Source of the DNA: Acanthaster planci
Taxonomy: Eukaryota; Echinodermata; Asteroidea; Valvatida; Acanthasteridae
DNA: 64,000 nucleotides
Assembly: GCF_001949145.1 (NCBI RefSeq)
Contig: NW_019091357.1
Coordinates: forward strand, 3,089,517 to 3,153,516
Direction of reading: 5' to 3'
Shown here: piece by piece, positions 9,881-24,615 of the stretch
How positions within the stretch are numbered: the stretch's first letter is position 1
Layout of the letters: every line of letters begins with the position of its first letter
The notes under the pieces: model-generated
Databases searched by the model: none
The model's input: only the letters and a program-made list of their open reading frames with translations
Told to the model about the DNA's origin: nothing
Program-made: the position numbers and the translations under genes

Positions 9881-12800
9881 CACTGTGGATGCGCAAATAT
9901 CCTCAATCGAGAAAGGGAAACTGATCATTTAATGCTGGCCTCTTATATGCCCGGCTGGGTACCAAACAGCAGCAGGTCTAGCAGTACACTGATTCCCTTC
10001 AGGCAATAAAATTTTCGACCAAAAAAAACAAACAAAAACAACAGAGAAAAAAACAACACTTTTTTATTCTTTCCACAGAATTAACCTATTCTTTTTTACC
10101 TGCTGAGCCCAATATGAAAAAAAGTCTCACTAGAAGAGAGAAAATATACTAGCATCTACAATAAATTACAAAACACCAAGTATTCAGTGATATAAGTAAT
10201 GTTGCATTTTCAGAATGAGAAGTAAGAAGTAATAGTTTGGAACATGATAAGCAAAGCTAAAGCCCGTGATTTTTTTTTTTCGTAACAGTGGGACATCAGG
10301 TATGTTTTTCTTCAAGGATGAATTAAAAAAACTCAACCTCGGCGACTCGGTTCACCTATAAATCTCATTATTTAAATGAAGGTAACGAAAAAACGGATGC
10401 CTGCTCGTAGTTTAATGAAACGGATAAAGTTTGGACTTATTGACACCTGTTACTGCGTAAAAATTGAAGTTGTCTTCAAGGCAGCCACGGATTAAGAAGA
10501 GAGAGATGGACAAGGTACGAGGGGAAGCTTTGGTTAAGTCTTTTTGACGGTTTGCGACAGATCCCGGCAGCTGCACCACTTTGCCACGTGACCAGGAGGT
10601 GACTCATCCGCACTCCTTTCACGGGAAAGCAGCCGAGTGGTTAGACTGGCCAAGAAGCCCTCCGTCTGGAAAAATCTCATCAGACGACTGTTCTGAAGGT
10701 TGTAAACCGCACTTAATCTTGTTGTAAGCTACGTTTGTGGGTCCAAAGAACTACACGGAAGCTTGTTCATCAACTAATTGTCAAACTCATGTTACATTAT
10801 AGGCCTACTTTGTTCCGCACCAAAGGCATTGGCAGCAGCTGTTGGCCCACTTCAATTTTGAAGTCCCCATCCATGATCATTCTAAACAGCAGTAAATGTT
10901 ATAAGTTATTCTTCTGATGGTACCACTTGTTCCATACATTACCATTTCCTAGGATTTTTTTGATAGCAGTCAGCAATACACTAGCTCTATTATACTATAC
11001 TCCTTAAAACCGCCACTGCATATCTTTATACGCCAGCAAAGTCCAGTAAAACCCCACAAAGAAAAAAGGATATATATTAAACTGGTATAGTTCTAGGCAG
11101 GTGGGGGAAAACTGCTACAATTATACACTGAGTGAGCTCGACAGTTTAAATGCTTCAGTCTGTCTGTGGTAACTTGATGGACTTTACAACCAGCGCTCAC
11201 AGATGCTTGTCCAACCTTTGCTCAGTCTGACGAGTCTAGGAAAGTCCCGGGCTCCATAATGAACAGCCAAACCTCGCCGATGATGTCACTTTTACCGCTC
11301 TTTCCTGAGCGGCACCCCGCCAGATGGACTGTATATTACTAACTCCACGCGCTCACTGCTGTGCGCTGTAAAGTCAACTCCACAACACCCCACGCCTTGG
11401 GACGACCACGGGGACTAATCTCAGTCAACTCGCCGGGGCCCTGTGCTCTCCACCGGGCGGTCCCGGACCGGGAATGAAGGTGGCCGGTCTTTTAGCCCAT
11501 GGATTCGATTAAGTTGGACGTCTTTGACGTAAGTTGAACTTGCCAGATGGACATGTACGGAGTTCTTGGGGCGCTCCAACCACTCCTGTATCTGTTGGTT
11601 GTGAGCAGATGTGAAGCGAGCGAAGGTAATCAATCAGTTCATTTGGCCAGAATACCTGTTTAAATTTTAAGTAATACTTTCAACCGAATAATAAAGTAAA
11701 TTTTCGTCAACAACCGTTTTTGTTTATTTCTTAACAAATCAGCGAAAATTGGCAAGGCCATTTTAAAAGACCTACTTCGAAACAGTCAGTGTAGTGCACC
11801 ATTTGATCGTTTCGAGTTTGCCTGTAAAGAAAGCTTGTTTGTGTTTCCTGTTATTCCACTGATGTCTAAAAGTAACAGGCTCATTGCAGTCATAATCCAA
11901 TATCCTTATCATATTACTTGAGTGCTGTAACTTTTTGCTATCCGACGCGTATCATTGGCATCACGTAATCTTGTGGAAATGAAAAACGCTGAACACGTGT
12001 ATGCGAGTATGATCACGATGTCACCACCCCATGAATATGACGCTACTCAAACACTTGGCAGGCTTTTCTTAAGCGCGCGTTTTAAATGAGTGAAGCATCC
12101 GGCCTGCTTGCCGATGTCTACCAAAGTAAAAATTTCTATGACGGTTGAAAAGATTTGTCTTCAGAATCCCGACAGTACAAGACTGTTTTTACGCCCTCGT
12201 TTAAGCCCAAACTGAGTGCTTCACGACTGGTCTGAACATTTTTTGCAGTACATTTTTAGACATATGCAGAACGTTAAGACAACGTAAAGGCAAGCTAGAT
12301 CAAGGAACACCCCCCCCCAGCTTGATGTCTTTCGGCAATGAGTTAAAGCTGCGCAGAGAGACAACTTTTAGGCATATTGCGTCGGACAGGTCTTGACGTT
12401 TTAAACCCAGACAATAAACTAATAGACAAGCAGACACTGCTGTACAGTTCATTGCATGCTCATTCCTTGCGCATGGGAAGAGAATGTCGAAGGAATAACA
12501 GGCTGCATACACCGTAACTTGTCATGTAGCATCTAAATATAGACCAACTTTAATGTACTGTCAGATCTCAGTTAACATTCTCCAAGTCACATATCCCCTA
12601 TGGTGATTATATTTCCGTCTTCTGACTGGCTTGCTGCCGCAAAGGGCGTTTAGCGCTACTTCAGTTAAAAAGGAGAAACCAGGTAATGATCGGTCCGACC
12701 AAAGGAAAGCTTACTTGTTTACTCGTGACTCCATGACTATATATGAGACATAGTTTGTGAAGCCAAACTTAATAACACTTTTGTCTGGACTGTACGGAGT

Positions 12801-14830
12801 GAATCCCAGGGGTGGTTTGCCCCAGAATATGTATATTATTCTCTTTACTTTCTGACGCCATTCGATAACAAGTTTCCTCACCCACTTCTCGGTAGAAAAA
12901 CGAGGTAGAAGATTATACTGGTGGATCAGTTTCTCTGCGGCTGATCTAATTAACGTTTAATGAGTGACTTAAACACGGTCTATCATAGTTAATACCTGTC
13001 GCTATTAACCCAGTAAGTACTTGTACACATACAATTCCATCTGTGGACATACGATTCAACCTGCCAAGCTACTTTTCTCAGACGACTTTTTGGTTCCCCG
13101 TCTCCAAACATATTAGGAAGTCTATACCACGTGGCTCTGATTTTATCAATCGAGGAAATACTCCCCTGTAAGCATAAGCATTATGCAGACCCCGAGTTCT
13201 GTGTCAGTGTAAGGTGCGCGTTAAAATGTAAAGGCCAAAAGATTATCATACGTTGATCGGTGACCGCGTGCATAAACTTCAGGGTAAAGATAAACAGGTA
13301 TGAAGAGGCGACATAGTTTTAATTCCACCGTTACTGCACTTCAAGAATCTGCCGTAGTTGTCCACGTTCCAGCTCGGCACAATGCACGGGCTGTTACATG
13401 AGACCTTAACTTTTGTCTGCTGGAAAAATTGCTGTAGCCAGAAGGCGTAACACTCGACACCGTACTGAGATATTAGTCATCCAAATGTGAAGCGTGGCAC
13501 AGGGCGGGCGAAACTACAGAGTTTTGTATCATACGCGACAATGCCAGTTAAGCTGCAGAGTACACTGGGCATTTGTGGAAGGTGAATTTCAGACTTTCTA
13601 ATACTCAAAGCAGCTCTAAGCACGTGAGCAAGCTTTCATAGAAGCTTACACGACGCATGTACACTCAGCAAATGTCCCAGGTGGAACTGGAATTATTTGG
13701 GAGAGGACACACAGATAGCTCCTTACAAATCCCATGTCACCTTGGACACCGATTCTGATCCCAGATGAGGCAATTTGGGCGAGACTTGGTATATCTCCTA
13801 CTTGGAGAAAACTTCATAGGCCTTGTGAACATTTGCGGCACTGATTGTTATCAGCGACAAGCATTTTTTTTCTGAAGAAAAACAGGTTCATTTAAATTTG
13901 AAGATGTGTTTGCGACGACATCTCTAGCGACCTTTTACCCAAACAGTCCAAGACTACTGACTTTGCTCGACAACGTTTGTAGCAATGAATAGTTTTATGA
14001 TACTATTACTGATGTTAAGAGATTCAAGGTGTGAATGGAGATTGTTGGCCTGCCTTCATTTCCACGACCTCGTCGACTTTGAAACACGATCGACCATTTG
14101 ACTGAGCAATCGCGACCGACTTCCAAAGTATAGGATGGCTGGCGTCCCTCGAATTAATCTGGAGTCAACTGAGAGTCGGCTGGGCAGAGATCAGACGAAC
14201 TTCGCCACGGCGGGCACCCCTGGCTACTACCCTGGTTAGGTCACCTATTGCAATCGGTCCCCTCTCTCTGTGCTCGGTCGCCTGTGTTGTGTTCCTCCGA
14301 GGTGTCCAGGGAACCAGCAGTTGTTAAACAGTGACACGCATTGCCTCAAGGAAGCCAAGTGGACTGTCCAAGCGGACCCAGGGGATAACATTGTCAGTCA
14401 TCGAGCGGACGAGGTGAACAGTGGCAAGGAATGGCTATCGGGAAATTATGGTTTGAGGCCACAGAATCGGACTGCATTTGCAAATTGATCCAGGAGATGA
14501 AAAGGGAGAACTGCAGTCATCACGCTACGAGAGGCCAATGTGCCCAAGGTTCGTAGTGAGGAACTAGAACTAGAACAAGACGGTGTCTTCACTTATTGCA
14601 TGCAGCGAAAAATGAATATCCGCGTGAGAAACAAAGGTGAAAATGAAAGATACAACCCATGGCTTTTGAGATCAGACGTGAAATTACCTATCACTGCGTT
14701 CTTATAAATATCGAAGCAAACTAAACATTTTGGGATGGGGGAAGCCTGAGCTATTTTGAAATAGAATGGACGCCTTTGCAAAGCTTATAACTTTCAGTCA
14801 TCTTTTGGCTGGATAAAGAAGAAGAGCATA

Positions 14831-15001
14831 TGAGCCTTGAGCTGGACCAAGAGAGGGCGCAGGTTCATTAGCTACAGAGGCTCCGTTGGTCGGAACTGAA
14901 CTTCGCTGGTTCACAAACGACTATGAAACGCTAAAAATGAAATGAACACTCCCGATCCATATGGTTCTTTTCAACCGATGAGGGGGTGCTTCTGCTCGAG
15001 A
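14831..15001 (+). repeat. Dispersed repeat family A, copy 2
   Basis: Forward copy with the full set of blocks, including GAGCTGGACCAAGAGAGGGC, CGTTGGTCGGAACTGAACTT and GATGAGGGGGTGCTTCTGCT. Confidence 0.75.
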
Positions 15002-17316
15002 CAGATAACGGACGACCAAGACAAATATCGAAACCTTCTCAGAACACACATGACCACCGAAGCACAGACGCGACAATGCTAGGCGTAAAACTAAAAACAT
15101 TAGGCCCTATCATCCACTTTCTTCAGAACGAGGAGAGCCAATGAGCCAGTTTGGTGTACGGACAGCGCATGCCCCAAATGAAGCGCGTCCGAGATCATTT
15201 TGGGAACAGCAACACGCGCGCAAGGTCTGCCCGTTGAACGCGGCCATACGCCGAATCGCACGCGTGCTTAGTTCTCGAATGAAGTCGCTTTTTTGAAATA
15301 CCGAACTGGCTTATTTATAATAAACTGGCTCGCTTAAGGATCAAATTCCATTTTCTACCTTCTTAGTCTGAATTTAAAGGGAAAAAATGACGCAAGCACT
15401 GCAGACCAGGTCGACAACAGGTGTACAAATAGAATGTTGCACACTGGTAACATTACAATAATGATGAAATTGGAAACGTGCGAAACGCACGACTCTTTTA
15501 GGTTGCCATTTATATTTTACCATGTTTATTTTACTATGTAGGGTTTAAAGGTTCAACACTCGACTTTCCCGTGTTAGTGCCGAGGAGGACAAGTGTAACA
15601 ATTATTCTTTAAATCCCATAATAAATTCAAAGCTATTTTGAAAACTAATCCATCTAATATATTGGGGATATGGAGGAAAATAAGCCTCCCCTTTTAATTG
15701 ACCCAAACATCGAACTTCTGAAAGCTGACAGGTTTGAATTATCCTAACTGTATTTCTATAGATCCTGAAAGTTGACCCCAGCTTCCTGAACCTTTGGATT
15801 GGAAAAAGAACGTTCAAAGATTTTTGAATTTGTAATATTTTTCGTTCAAGTACTTCTTTAAAAATCCAACTTGGAAAAGGGCTTTAGAAAATATTTGCTA
15901 GTATATCAATCTGTACAAACTGAAAAATTACAAGACCTAAGAGAGAAATATCTTGCCAAATATTGATCCATCACTTCCGAAAATTAAAATACATTAAAAA
16001 CAGTCTAATGCGGTGGTCTCGTACGCAGATGTACATTTACGGCTTGAAATTCTTTGGTACTCCGTCGGTAAAAGCCGAAATAAAAACAGATCAAAATATT
16101 TTACAAACCGCTTTGATTTATAAGGTAATAAAGTTAAAGCAATAATCTATTTTTACAAAAGATTCCAATACTTTTGCTGACAACAACTGCGTTATGTCAA
16201 ATCAACGGAACATGGAACCCATCGACTACAGGTAGGTAAATGTTTGTAAAGTTTTATAATCTCCTTTTCACGTAAGCACAGGGAATCAAAACAAACATGC
16301 ATGAACAAGGAGACCTAGGTACGACATCGCCGGACGTACAAGGTCGTTGATGAAATTCGTTTTTTACCTATCCCCAGATGATTTTCCTAATTATTAATTG
16401 AGGACGACAAAGGTAAAATTCCAACATGAGTGTTTTATGGTGTGGTTTCAGTTAAGAATCATTCTTCCATAGATTATCGAACGTGATAGAACGGCCCAAT
16501 GTAAAATCCCCGCAGGCGGACCACACGAGGGTTCTGGAAACTCGCTGCCTGACCTTTTACTTTCAGGCTCTACACTGTCGCTTAATGGAATATACCTGGA
16601 TTGTTGCGTTTGGCGGCATCTAATCTGCAATAAAGTTTGCCAAGGCAATTTAGGGCTGAGGACTTGAAGCCATCACTGTTACTCAATCAACATTGCCTTT
16701 CATTCTCATGTCCGCTGTGCGGTTGCCCCTAAATGTCATGAGCATGGCACTATAGGTGACTCATAGACTCGTTCATGCACCCCTCACCCTTAACGCCCCA
16801 TTCTTGTGTTAGTCACCATTCATATACTTGCAGTAATGTTCGAAACACCCTGATGAATACCACCTGAGAGTGAGACCCTGAAACTCTGATTCATAGCCAG
16901 GGAACTTGATAGGTCAATTTTATGTTGCTGTAAAATATGAAATTGAGAGATGGATGGCATAACACCAGCCATTTAAAAAATTGTGCGCATGCAGAAACCT
17001 TCGAATTCATCACATCACCGAAACCACAGAGTAATGCAACTCCAGAAAGGTCCTTATAATGATTAATGTCACTGAGTTAGTATTACAATTTCCATTAATC
17101 GTTTCATTTGCTCTAATAATTTTCATTAATGGTCAGTTTCTTTGTCAATGTTTACCCGGACCTCGAATGACTAGCTTTGCATGGGTGTGAACTGATAGAG
17201 CAGTTCACAAAAAGGGCACTTCCTTTTAGTCAAAAATAGCACACCGTCAGACGTGCACCTAAAGAGAGGTCATCACTGTGCACTGTACAAGTGCGACAGT
17301 TCAAACAAATACCTAC

Positions 17317-17570
17317 AGTACACTGCAAAAACAGAGGTGTTCAATTTAACACAGCTGGTATTATCAGAGTACTATACCAACACGTTTCAGTGGTTTTAAA
17401 AATTTGGTGTTATTTAACACTTTTAACACCCTCCAGTGCATTGTAACACTTATAGGTATGCAGAGTAACCACAACGATGTTAAAGTAACACCCTATTATG
17501 TGGTCATCTGATAACACCAAAAAATGTTGATTTTGACACCAAAGTTACAGTGTATTTTCCAGTGTGTACT
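17317..17570. mobile_element. Non-autonomous inverted-repeat element rich in GTGTTA/TAACAC
   Basis: Left end AGTACACTGCAAAAAC and right end (reverse complement) AGTACACACTGGAAAATAC are similar inverted ends of a 254-bp segment. The interior is made of short AACAC/GTGTT motifs. It looks like a MITE. Confidence 0.5.
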
Positions 17571-20500
17571 TTGCATACCAATCACAAAGTACCCGAGACG
17601 TGTGTCCCATCGCTGTCGTGCGATGGATTTCACCTTTCACGTGGAAATTAAAACCGAGTTCGCGTGAACTCTGGGGGATTATTTGATTAACCTTCTCTAA
17701 ATAGAGGATCGTGAGAGAGAAACAAAACGATGAATAGTCTGACTGAAGTCGTGAATCTACGACCAAACATGTCACATCTAATTCTTGGCCACCTCCCGAG
17801 CAACTTGGAGGAAAAAATGTTCACTGTGATGGGAGCTGAGTTCGCAGGTGCGAACTGTCGGCACGAAGACGCCTCAAGGGATACCTTCAGTCATCACTTG
17901 CAGTGAAGGGTGGTGACGTGTTGCTTGGTAGAGCACTGGTGGGCCCAGGTGAATAAAGATTAAAACAATCAGATGTTTGAACGTCAAGTACTGATGATGA
18001 CAGAATAAGCTATTATCGAAAGAAAGGCAGTGGACAGATATGGTAATATTTAGTTTTAAGCTGGGCTTCCATGCGTTATTGTTCTCCATAATTCTGTAGA
18101 AATTTAAAGGATTTGAATGGTGACTCTTGAAAATAATTTTCACAAGGTGAAAACTGAACCGGTTTACGTTTTAATTAAGAGAGAATATACCTTATGCTCA
18201 TGAAAAATTGGGCAATGAAATTAAAAGATAAATCAAGGTTCCACAAAGAATTAATATTTTTTTCGAGAACAATTTGACCAACAATTACGTATTTGTAGGA
18301 GGATTCGGAAAAGCCAACACCTAAGCCAGTATGACGAACGTGGCTGTACTGAAAGCGTGTTTTAGATATCATTTGAAACCACAATTCCCCTGGTTAATTC
18401 AGCAAAAGAAGAGAGGGCAACTAGGAACCGTTCATCACACGAACTTTTCCCCTTGAAGAAAAGCTTTGTTCACTAAAAGTCTAGCCCGGAGACAGCCCCT
18501 CCTTGCCTCACCAAGCTGACCAACCCTGGAAAATTGCACTGCTTTATAGATGGTCTGGGGTACCGCCGCTCCAATCCCTTCAATGTGTCCCACCGCACAC
18601 CTAGCTAGCCTTTATCCCACCTTTACATTCAGGTTCCTAGAGGCCAAGGCCTCCGTACCGTTTTGGGAACATGTGATGACAGTCCTTCATTTATAGTTGC
18701 TGGATTGAAAGAACTTTTACAGCCTACCGTGGTAGGTGCATTGGCCAATGTGCCTAACAGTGAAAAGCATATTTCGGTGAGTGCGACTTTGCGAAACCAA
18801 TCAGAAGGGAACAGAAAAAAATAAACTTAAATAAATAAACTTTTTGTATTAAGTCAGATAGTCCTTTGGCCGTTACCGTCTCCATGACTGATCTCCCCTT
18901 TTTAAAGTAAGTTTTGCGTAAACACTTAGCTTTCTTAATTGTTAATGACGCCATTACTTTGAAAACCTTGCCATTTATAAGTTCAACCGGATGGATTGAT
19001 GTGTTAAGCGATGAGTTTAGAATAAAGGAATAGCGCAGTTTTTACGGGATCATCGAAAATGAAGCTGACAGATTTTTAGAGTGTAGTTTATCTACAGTAT
19101 AGGTAAAACGCTTTTATATCAAATTTTTGTCAGACATCTCGACATCTTGGGAAAAGCAGGAATTGTGTGACAAAGCGTAAGCTACGCCAAAAAAATTGCC
19201 AGGTATTTTCCGTCATACATCACTAGTTTTATGTTATTCGTTTGAATGTTAGCAGACCGTGATACTAAAAAAAAACTTGTGATATCCTTCACCTGCTGTA
19301 CTTGCAACTAAAGACTGCAACACGTTAATCTAAATCGGAATTATTCAATTTGGCGATGGACGGCTGTAATTCACCGTTTATGAGCGCTGCCACATAAAAT
19401 AAAACCTACATCTTTGAAATCGACTGACGCAGTCAGGCTATAACTTCTGACTGCGTCTGCTTAAACTTGCAGATGACTAAGAGTAGACTGGTGACGATGA
19501 TGATATTAGTCTCTAATTAATCTGAGTGGAATTGGGACCTAGGCCAATTCGAGGAAGGACGAGGAAGCAATGTTGCACCACCCTTGCCACTTTCAGTGTT
19601 GAAAAACTGGCATCTCTGTACTTAAGGCGAGTTGTTAACATGTAGGTGGGCGAGTTGTAATCTCCCTCTGACACTTCCTCCTCAATAAATCCACGGCAAC
19701 CGCTACCAGACTTGGGATATCCGGAGCAAAATGCCAGTCACTCATTCGGTTAAATCTTACTTTAAAAAAATTGATTTGATACAGGGTGTTCTATGCGCAA
19801 CTGCAAATAACAAGTGGCAGGTTCACACCATTTCGTGATTTGTGGCTAGTCTTGATGAACCTGCTGTAATTCCCTAGCCAGATTTTAAACTGTCGTTTTA
19901 TGTTGTTTTTTTTTTATATTTAAAGGAGGGGGTTGTCTGTTTCTTGTAGTTGAACTGAACGGTCTGAATTCAAGTTTTTTTTCGAGTGTGAAAGAATTAA
20001 CTTTTTTAGTTCTTAGTCTGCATAGAACATTTCTGTTTTGTGAGACGTGCTCTTACAATAATTCCTGGCAGAAGCCTCTCTCTTTTTTTGTTGTGTTATG
20101 TGTTTGGAGCTGTTTTTTTTGTTCTATCTGAAACATCGTATATAGAAACCTCTGCACATGATTTAACCTCCAAAGATGCTGCCGTTCTTGTTAATCAATC
20201 CATAACATAAAACACAAGACAAGGCTACACGAAACGCCCATGGACACCTGGGCTCCACATGGGCATCATACAAGCAGTCAATTTTCAGCTACTGATTCTC
20301 AGCCTAAATCTCCCCAGGTGTAACATCACTGAGGTATAGATTCGCGACTCCAGACGCTAGTCTCTCAGTTAGTACATGGAGACGGGAGGGTTGGCGGGAA
20401 AGTGCCGCCTGCCAAAATGTCGCCAGACGACGTCTGGTTTCCGACCCCCCCAAGACGACGTGTTCCGAGTCGGATAAGGCAGGTTTTCTAGGCAATCAGG

Positions 20501-23500
20501 TCTTGGAAGGGCTTTAAAAGGTCCACCCTATCTCTTACCTGGCTGCATAATCTACTGTTACATGTAGTGTAGCCGTGCATGGACCTATGTGTTCGGTATG
20601 TTTCGAAAAATTAATATATCCTTGCAGCTGAAAAAATGGCTTGAATAGAACAAGGTTCAGTTCGTGACCTCAAGCGGACTCGGCAGCAAAAAAACTATCC
20701 GAATTCACGAGGTCAGCAAAGGTCTCATTTTGATGACGTTAACGGTTACCTTTAAGAACCTGCGTCGGGTTTAAATTCCCTTGGGGCATGAGCTGGGCTC
20801 CAAAGGCGACAATATCATTGCCCTTTATCTTATCTCTAAGTTGATCGCGAGATGTCCCAAATGCTATCTTCCTGAAAGGACTGACACTCCCGGTAGCTCA
20901 CACTTTAATAATCGTCCCTGGCATAACAAGACATCATTCAGTTTAAAGTACAACTGTGTGTATGATTCATGGCGACCAACATGCACGTATACCCTACGCT
21001 TTAGGTCCAATAGGATCGAGAGTTCTGTTTATCGTCACAATAGTGCTCCCTTTGAACAAGTTCTACCTCAGCAGTCATTAGGGTAGAAAGTGTGTGATTT
21101 TAGAAACATTATCCGGTGATCTCTCCCTTTAACAAGTCTGGAAGTAGGCCTAATTAAGGTTTTTTTACGCGAATTTTTCAATCACGGCCGGTAAATTTCT
21201 AATTCGACACGCATTGTTCGTTTTAAAATTTTCTTTGCACGAGTATGAGGGAGACTGTGGATTTTGCCAACAAGAGATATGTCTTGTTCAGTACTGAATC
21301 CTATGGTAAGTTTATAGCCAATCCTCTGGCACTGCCAAGTCGACAACGAGGTCTTTGACATTATCTGGCTATAATCAAACCTGTCAACGGGGGTTGTACC
21401 GAGACGGGATGCCCCAGGGAAGGGGGTACCAACCAATTAAATTCTCCCGCTTTAATTCGATCATTTGCCGGGAAAATATTTACAGGTATAAGACGAGCAA
21501 GATGAAAAACAAGGCGACGGTTGCTTTTTTGACCTGTTACTAAACATGCTTTGTGGCGAATTAGGACTCTTCAGGCATGGGGATGAGAAGTTTTATATAT
21601 TCGAGCAGTCGGCTTTTTAACCATCTTCACAAAATCAAAAAAGGAAAAAGCTATTTGTTTTTACATTTTATTCGACAACCTAACCACTCCAAACGCAATT
21701 TCCCTGTGGAAATACATGTCTTCTGGCAATAAGGTAGAACAAAAATCTATCTCTATCTTTCTTTTATCTTGTACTTTATTTCACTTTTATGATAGCTTTG
21801 AAAACACCATACATGTTTAAACTTGTTGGTGATCTTAAAGTATCAATTCTTTGTTTGCCAAATGGACTAAAATGCCAACGACAAGGCTTCAGTGTTAACG
21901 CGCACCTTTCTTAGTTTAAACAATTATAAACATCACGAATGTTTCACTCAAGCAACAAGTAGACACACTCCAACATGTTGTAAGTAGCTGATGTTCTGAT
22001 TTGCCTCTCTTCTGTGTCAATTTTGTTTGAAGCTGATTTTCAGGGCAAAGAAAGCTAACCCACAGGATGAAAGGGGCTTACAGTGGCGTCCAATTTGCTC
22101 AGACCATTTCAAGAGTTCCTACCTGTTAAGCATTGCTTCGGGAAGACAGGAAACTGTGTGTGGCTGGAAATTATAAATCACCGGGTAGAAAAATGACCCA
22201 ACCCGAGGGACCGGCCTAAAAATAGAGTGACAGGTCGAACTGATGACCAGTAGTGGCTACTTGTTGAGTGGGATATTGCTAGCAAGGGAGTTAGCCCTCC
22301 AGGCTTCTCGCGTGATGCGGACGTTTAAGGATTTTATTACCTGGGTTGACTATTTGATGCAATTTTATGAGACAATATCATATGAAGCAATTTTACACAC
22401 TTTAGAGGGTCTCGTACGTGTAATGTTGCCCTTTCCGGAACCCACTGAAAGGTATAGCAGATACAGAACCTGCTGTGTATATTCTCTTACATCTTCTCCG
22501 AGGATCGTAAATACAAGGAAAGATGAGAAAAGTGACAAGGATACAAACAAAAGCGCGCGCATACAATATTCAAGTATATGCTGCCTGAGGTATTTCACGG
22601 GTTAGCGTGGAATTTTGGCTTGTGCGCATGCGTACATCCCGTAACTAAGGATTCTGTGCGTATAGGGTTAGCGCATAACTTTTCTGCTCGCGCCGTTAGC
22701 GCAGAATGGAGATCGTAAGCGTGGAATTCTGCTGTAAGCAGCGGCATTAAATTGAGGCCAGGGTTTTACGCTCTGATCCAGGATTCTGTGTGGTGTGAAA
22801 TGTCAGGTCATCTTTACGCGGCTGGTAGCATATTTCAGGTCATCTGAGTTATAAGCGCTTGGTAAGCAGTTTACAGTGGACTAGGAAAAAGTGGTGAACA
22901 GATTGCGTTCATGGAAAAAAAATAGTCAACCCACCAAAGCAACTTTTAAAATATGTACTAAAACAACCATTACGGTACAGTGTATAAAAAGTCCTGAAGT
23001 GATTTGAACACCTCACTGCCCAATAGGGTGTCAGTAAGGCCCTAAATTAAGTGGTGGGTAAGGTCCCTGTCACATCTGACATATGATTTCGTAAGTTAAG
23101 AACACATTTTCTGATTTCCAAAAGTGATGAATTAATGCAAAGTACCTGTCAAACAGATAATAATAGTTTGAGATCAATTCCATTGATATTTCCATGTCAA
23201 ATACCAAAGGTCAGATGTAACATGGACACGAAAATGACACATTTTTACACCTATTTTCTAGAATTACACTAGTACATTTACTCCTGATGTTTTCTTCGGG
23301 CACTTTCTTGAATTGTCAAGCACCAGTTTTAATAACTGTTTTGAGCACACATTAGTCCATATAGTTGCTGGAGATTTCAGGAAATAATGTTCCTCAGCAT
23401 GCACCGAGACGGTCAAAACTTCATTATCGACATGGAAGGGCGTTTCCTGCGCCCGACCGGCTGAACCCAGGGGAACTCAGGTCTACTAGAGCAACCCATT

Positions 23501-23757
23501 CCTTTTAGACTCGAGGAAGCTAGAACCAAATTGCATTTTCTCTAACATAAAAAAGTAAAGCGGTTCGAAAAAGCAAGAAATCAATTTTGCATCGCCGTGT
23601 TGTTCAGTCCAAGTTTTGAAACGTGAAGATCTTAATTCTACAGTTCCTTTGTACTCTTGTACAGAATGGCTTCCTTGGCTACATTACGCATGGTTGCTTT
23701 TATCACGTTCCCTTGAGAAATGTTTTATTTTTTGGGGGGTAAATTAAAGACAAGTGG

Positions 23758-24027
23758 CATTTGAATATGTATATAAAATGTTCGACAGCTTTGGCATTTG
23801 AATATGTATATAAAATGTTTGACAGTTTTGTCATTTGAATATGTATATAAAATGTTTGACAGCTTTGGCATTTGAATATGTATATGATATGTTTGACAGC
23901 TTTGGCATTTGAATATGTATACAATATGTTTAATTGACAGCTTTGGCATTTGAATATGTATATAAAATGTTTAATTGAAAGCTTTGGCATTTGAATATGT
24001 ATATAAAGTGTTTAATTGACAGCTTTA
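23758..24027. repeat. Seven-copy minisatellite
   Basis: Seven copies of a unit with CATTTGAATATGTATATAAA and a TTTGACAGCTTTGG spacer. Starts at 23758, 23795, 23832, 23869, 23906, 23947 and 23988: four periods of 37 bp, then two of 41 bp caused by an added AATT. It ends about 270 bp before the first MAM exon of gene 2. Apparent ORFs here are repeat translations. Confidence 0.92.
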
Positions 24028-24297
24028 AAAACTTACGATTTCAAAAAAGATTAATTTGAGGCAAGGCAAGTACTAGAGGAGACACCACACAACACTCACG
24101 AAGTATTTTCGAAGCACTTTTGAATCATGAAGGCCATTTAGGCGAGCCGTCTAGCCAGCATGGGAAAGGATATTCATGGGACTGTAACCGGCGTTTTTTG
24201 CCATGATCTTTACGCCTCGGCCTGAGCTCCATGAGCTCTTGGATCAGTGCAGTTTCTGTCGTCACTTCTAATGTTTATTTCCGCTCCTTCTCAGCAG

Positions 24298-24615
24298 TGC
24301 TGTATCATTGCACCTTCGAGTCCAACGAAGACTGCAGGCTGGAGCAGGATCCGAGCGATGAGTTTGATTGGGAGGTTCATCGCGGGATGGCTCCCTCCAA
24401 CCACGCCCGATTTCACTCTCGCCGGTCGCGCCATCATCGCTCAGTCTGGAAGAGAGGCAGCCTCCGGTACGAAACGTACTCAGGCCCACTCAGCGTTTTC
24501 AGGGAGCTCTCCATCGAAGAACGGGAACTCCTTAACAACAATGTCTTCATTGACCTGTCACCGGATCCCTTCCCACACTGGCCTTTTGTTGACCACACTT
24601 ACGGGAATGACTCAG
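24298..24615 (+). CDS. Gene 2, N-terminal MAM exon
   Basis: Acceptor CGCTCCTTCTCAGCAG, donor CTCAG|GTGACA; phase 1-1. It holds the family hallmarks CTFE, DEFDWEVHRG and DHTYG. Between them is a longer than usual, strongly basic insert (SRRSRHHRSVWKRG). Confidence 0.88.

Larger units (their letters stand above)
7925..24297. other. Intergenic or 5' intron region between receptor genes
   Basis: No convincing gene. It contains repeat family A (9701-9880, 14831-15001), an inverted-repeat element (17317-17570) and the minisatellite (23758-24027). The gene 2 signal-peptide exon should lie here. A candidate is discussed for 9523-9622. Open frames of 60-120 codons elsewhere (for example 22243-22605) show no recognisable domain. 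Confidence 0.5.

Noticed and set aside
10620-10690. tRNA-like A-box (CAGCCGAGTGGTTAGACTGG)
   Set aside because: No acceptable B-box or acceptor stem follows, so neither a tRNA gene nor a SINE can be supported.
23703-23990. Minus-strand ORFs reading YIYIFKCQSC-like repeats
   Set aside because: They are translations of the minisatellite, whose 37-bp unit happens to stay open.
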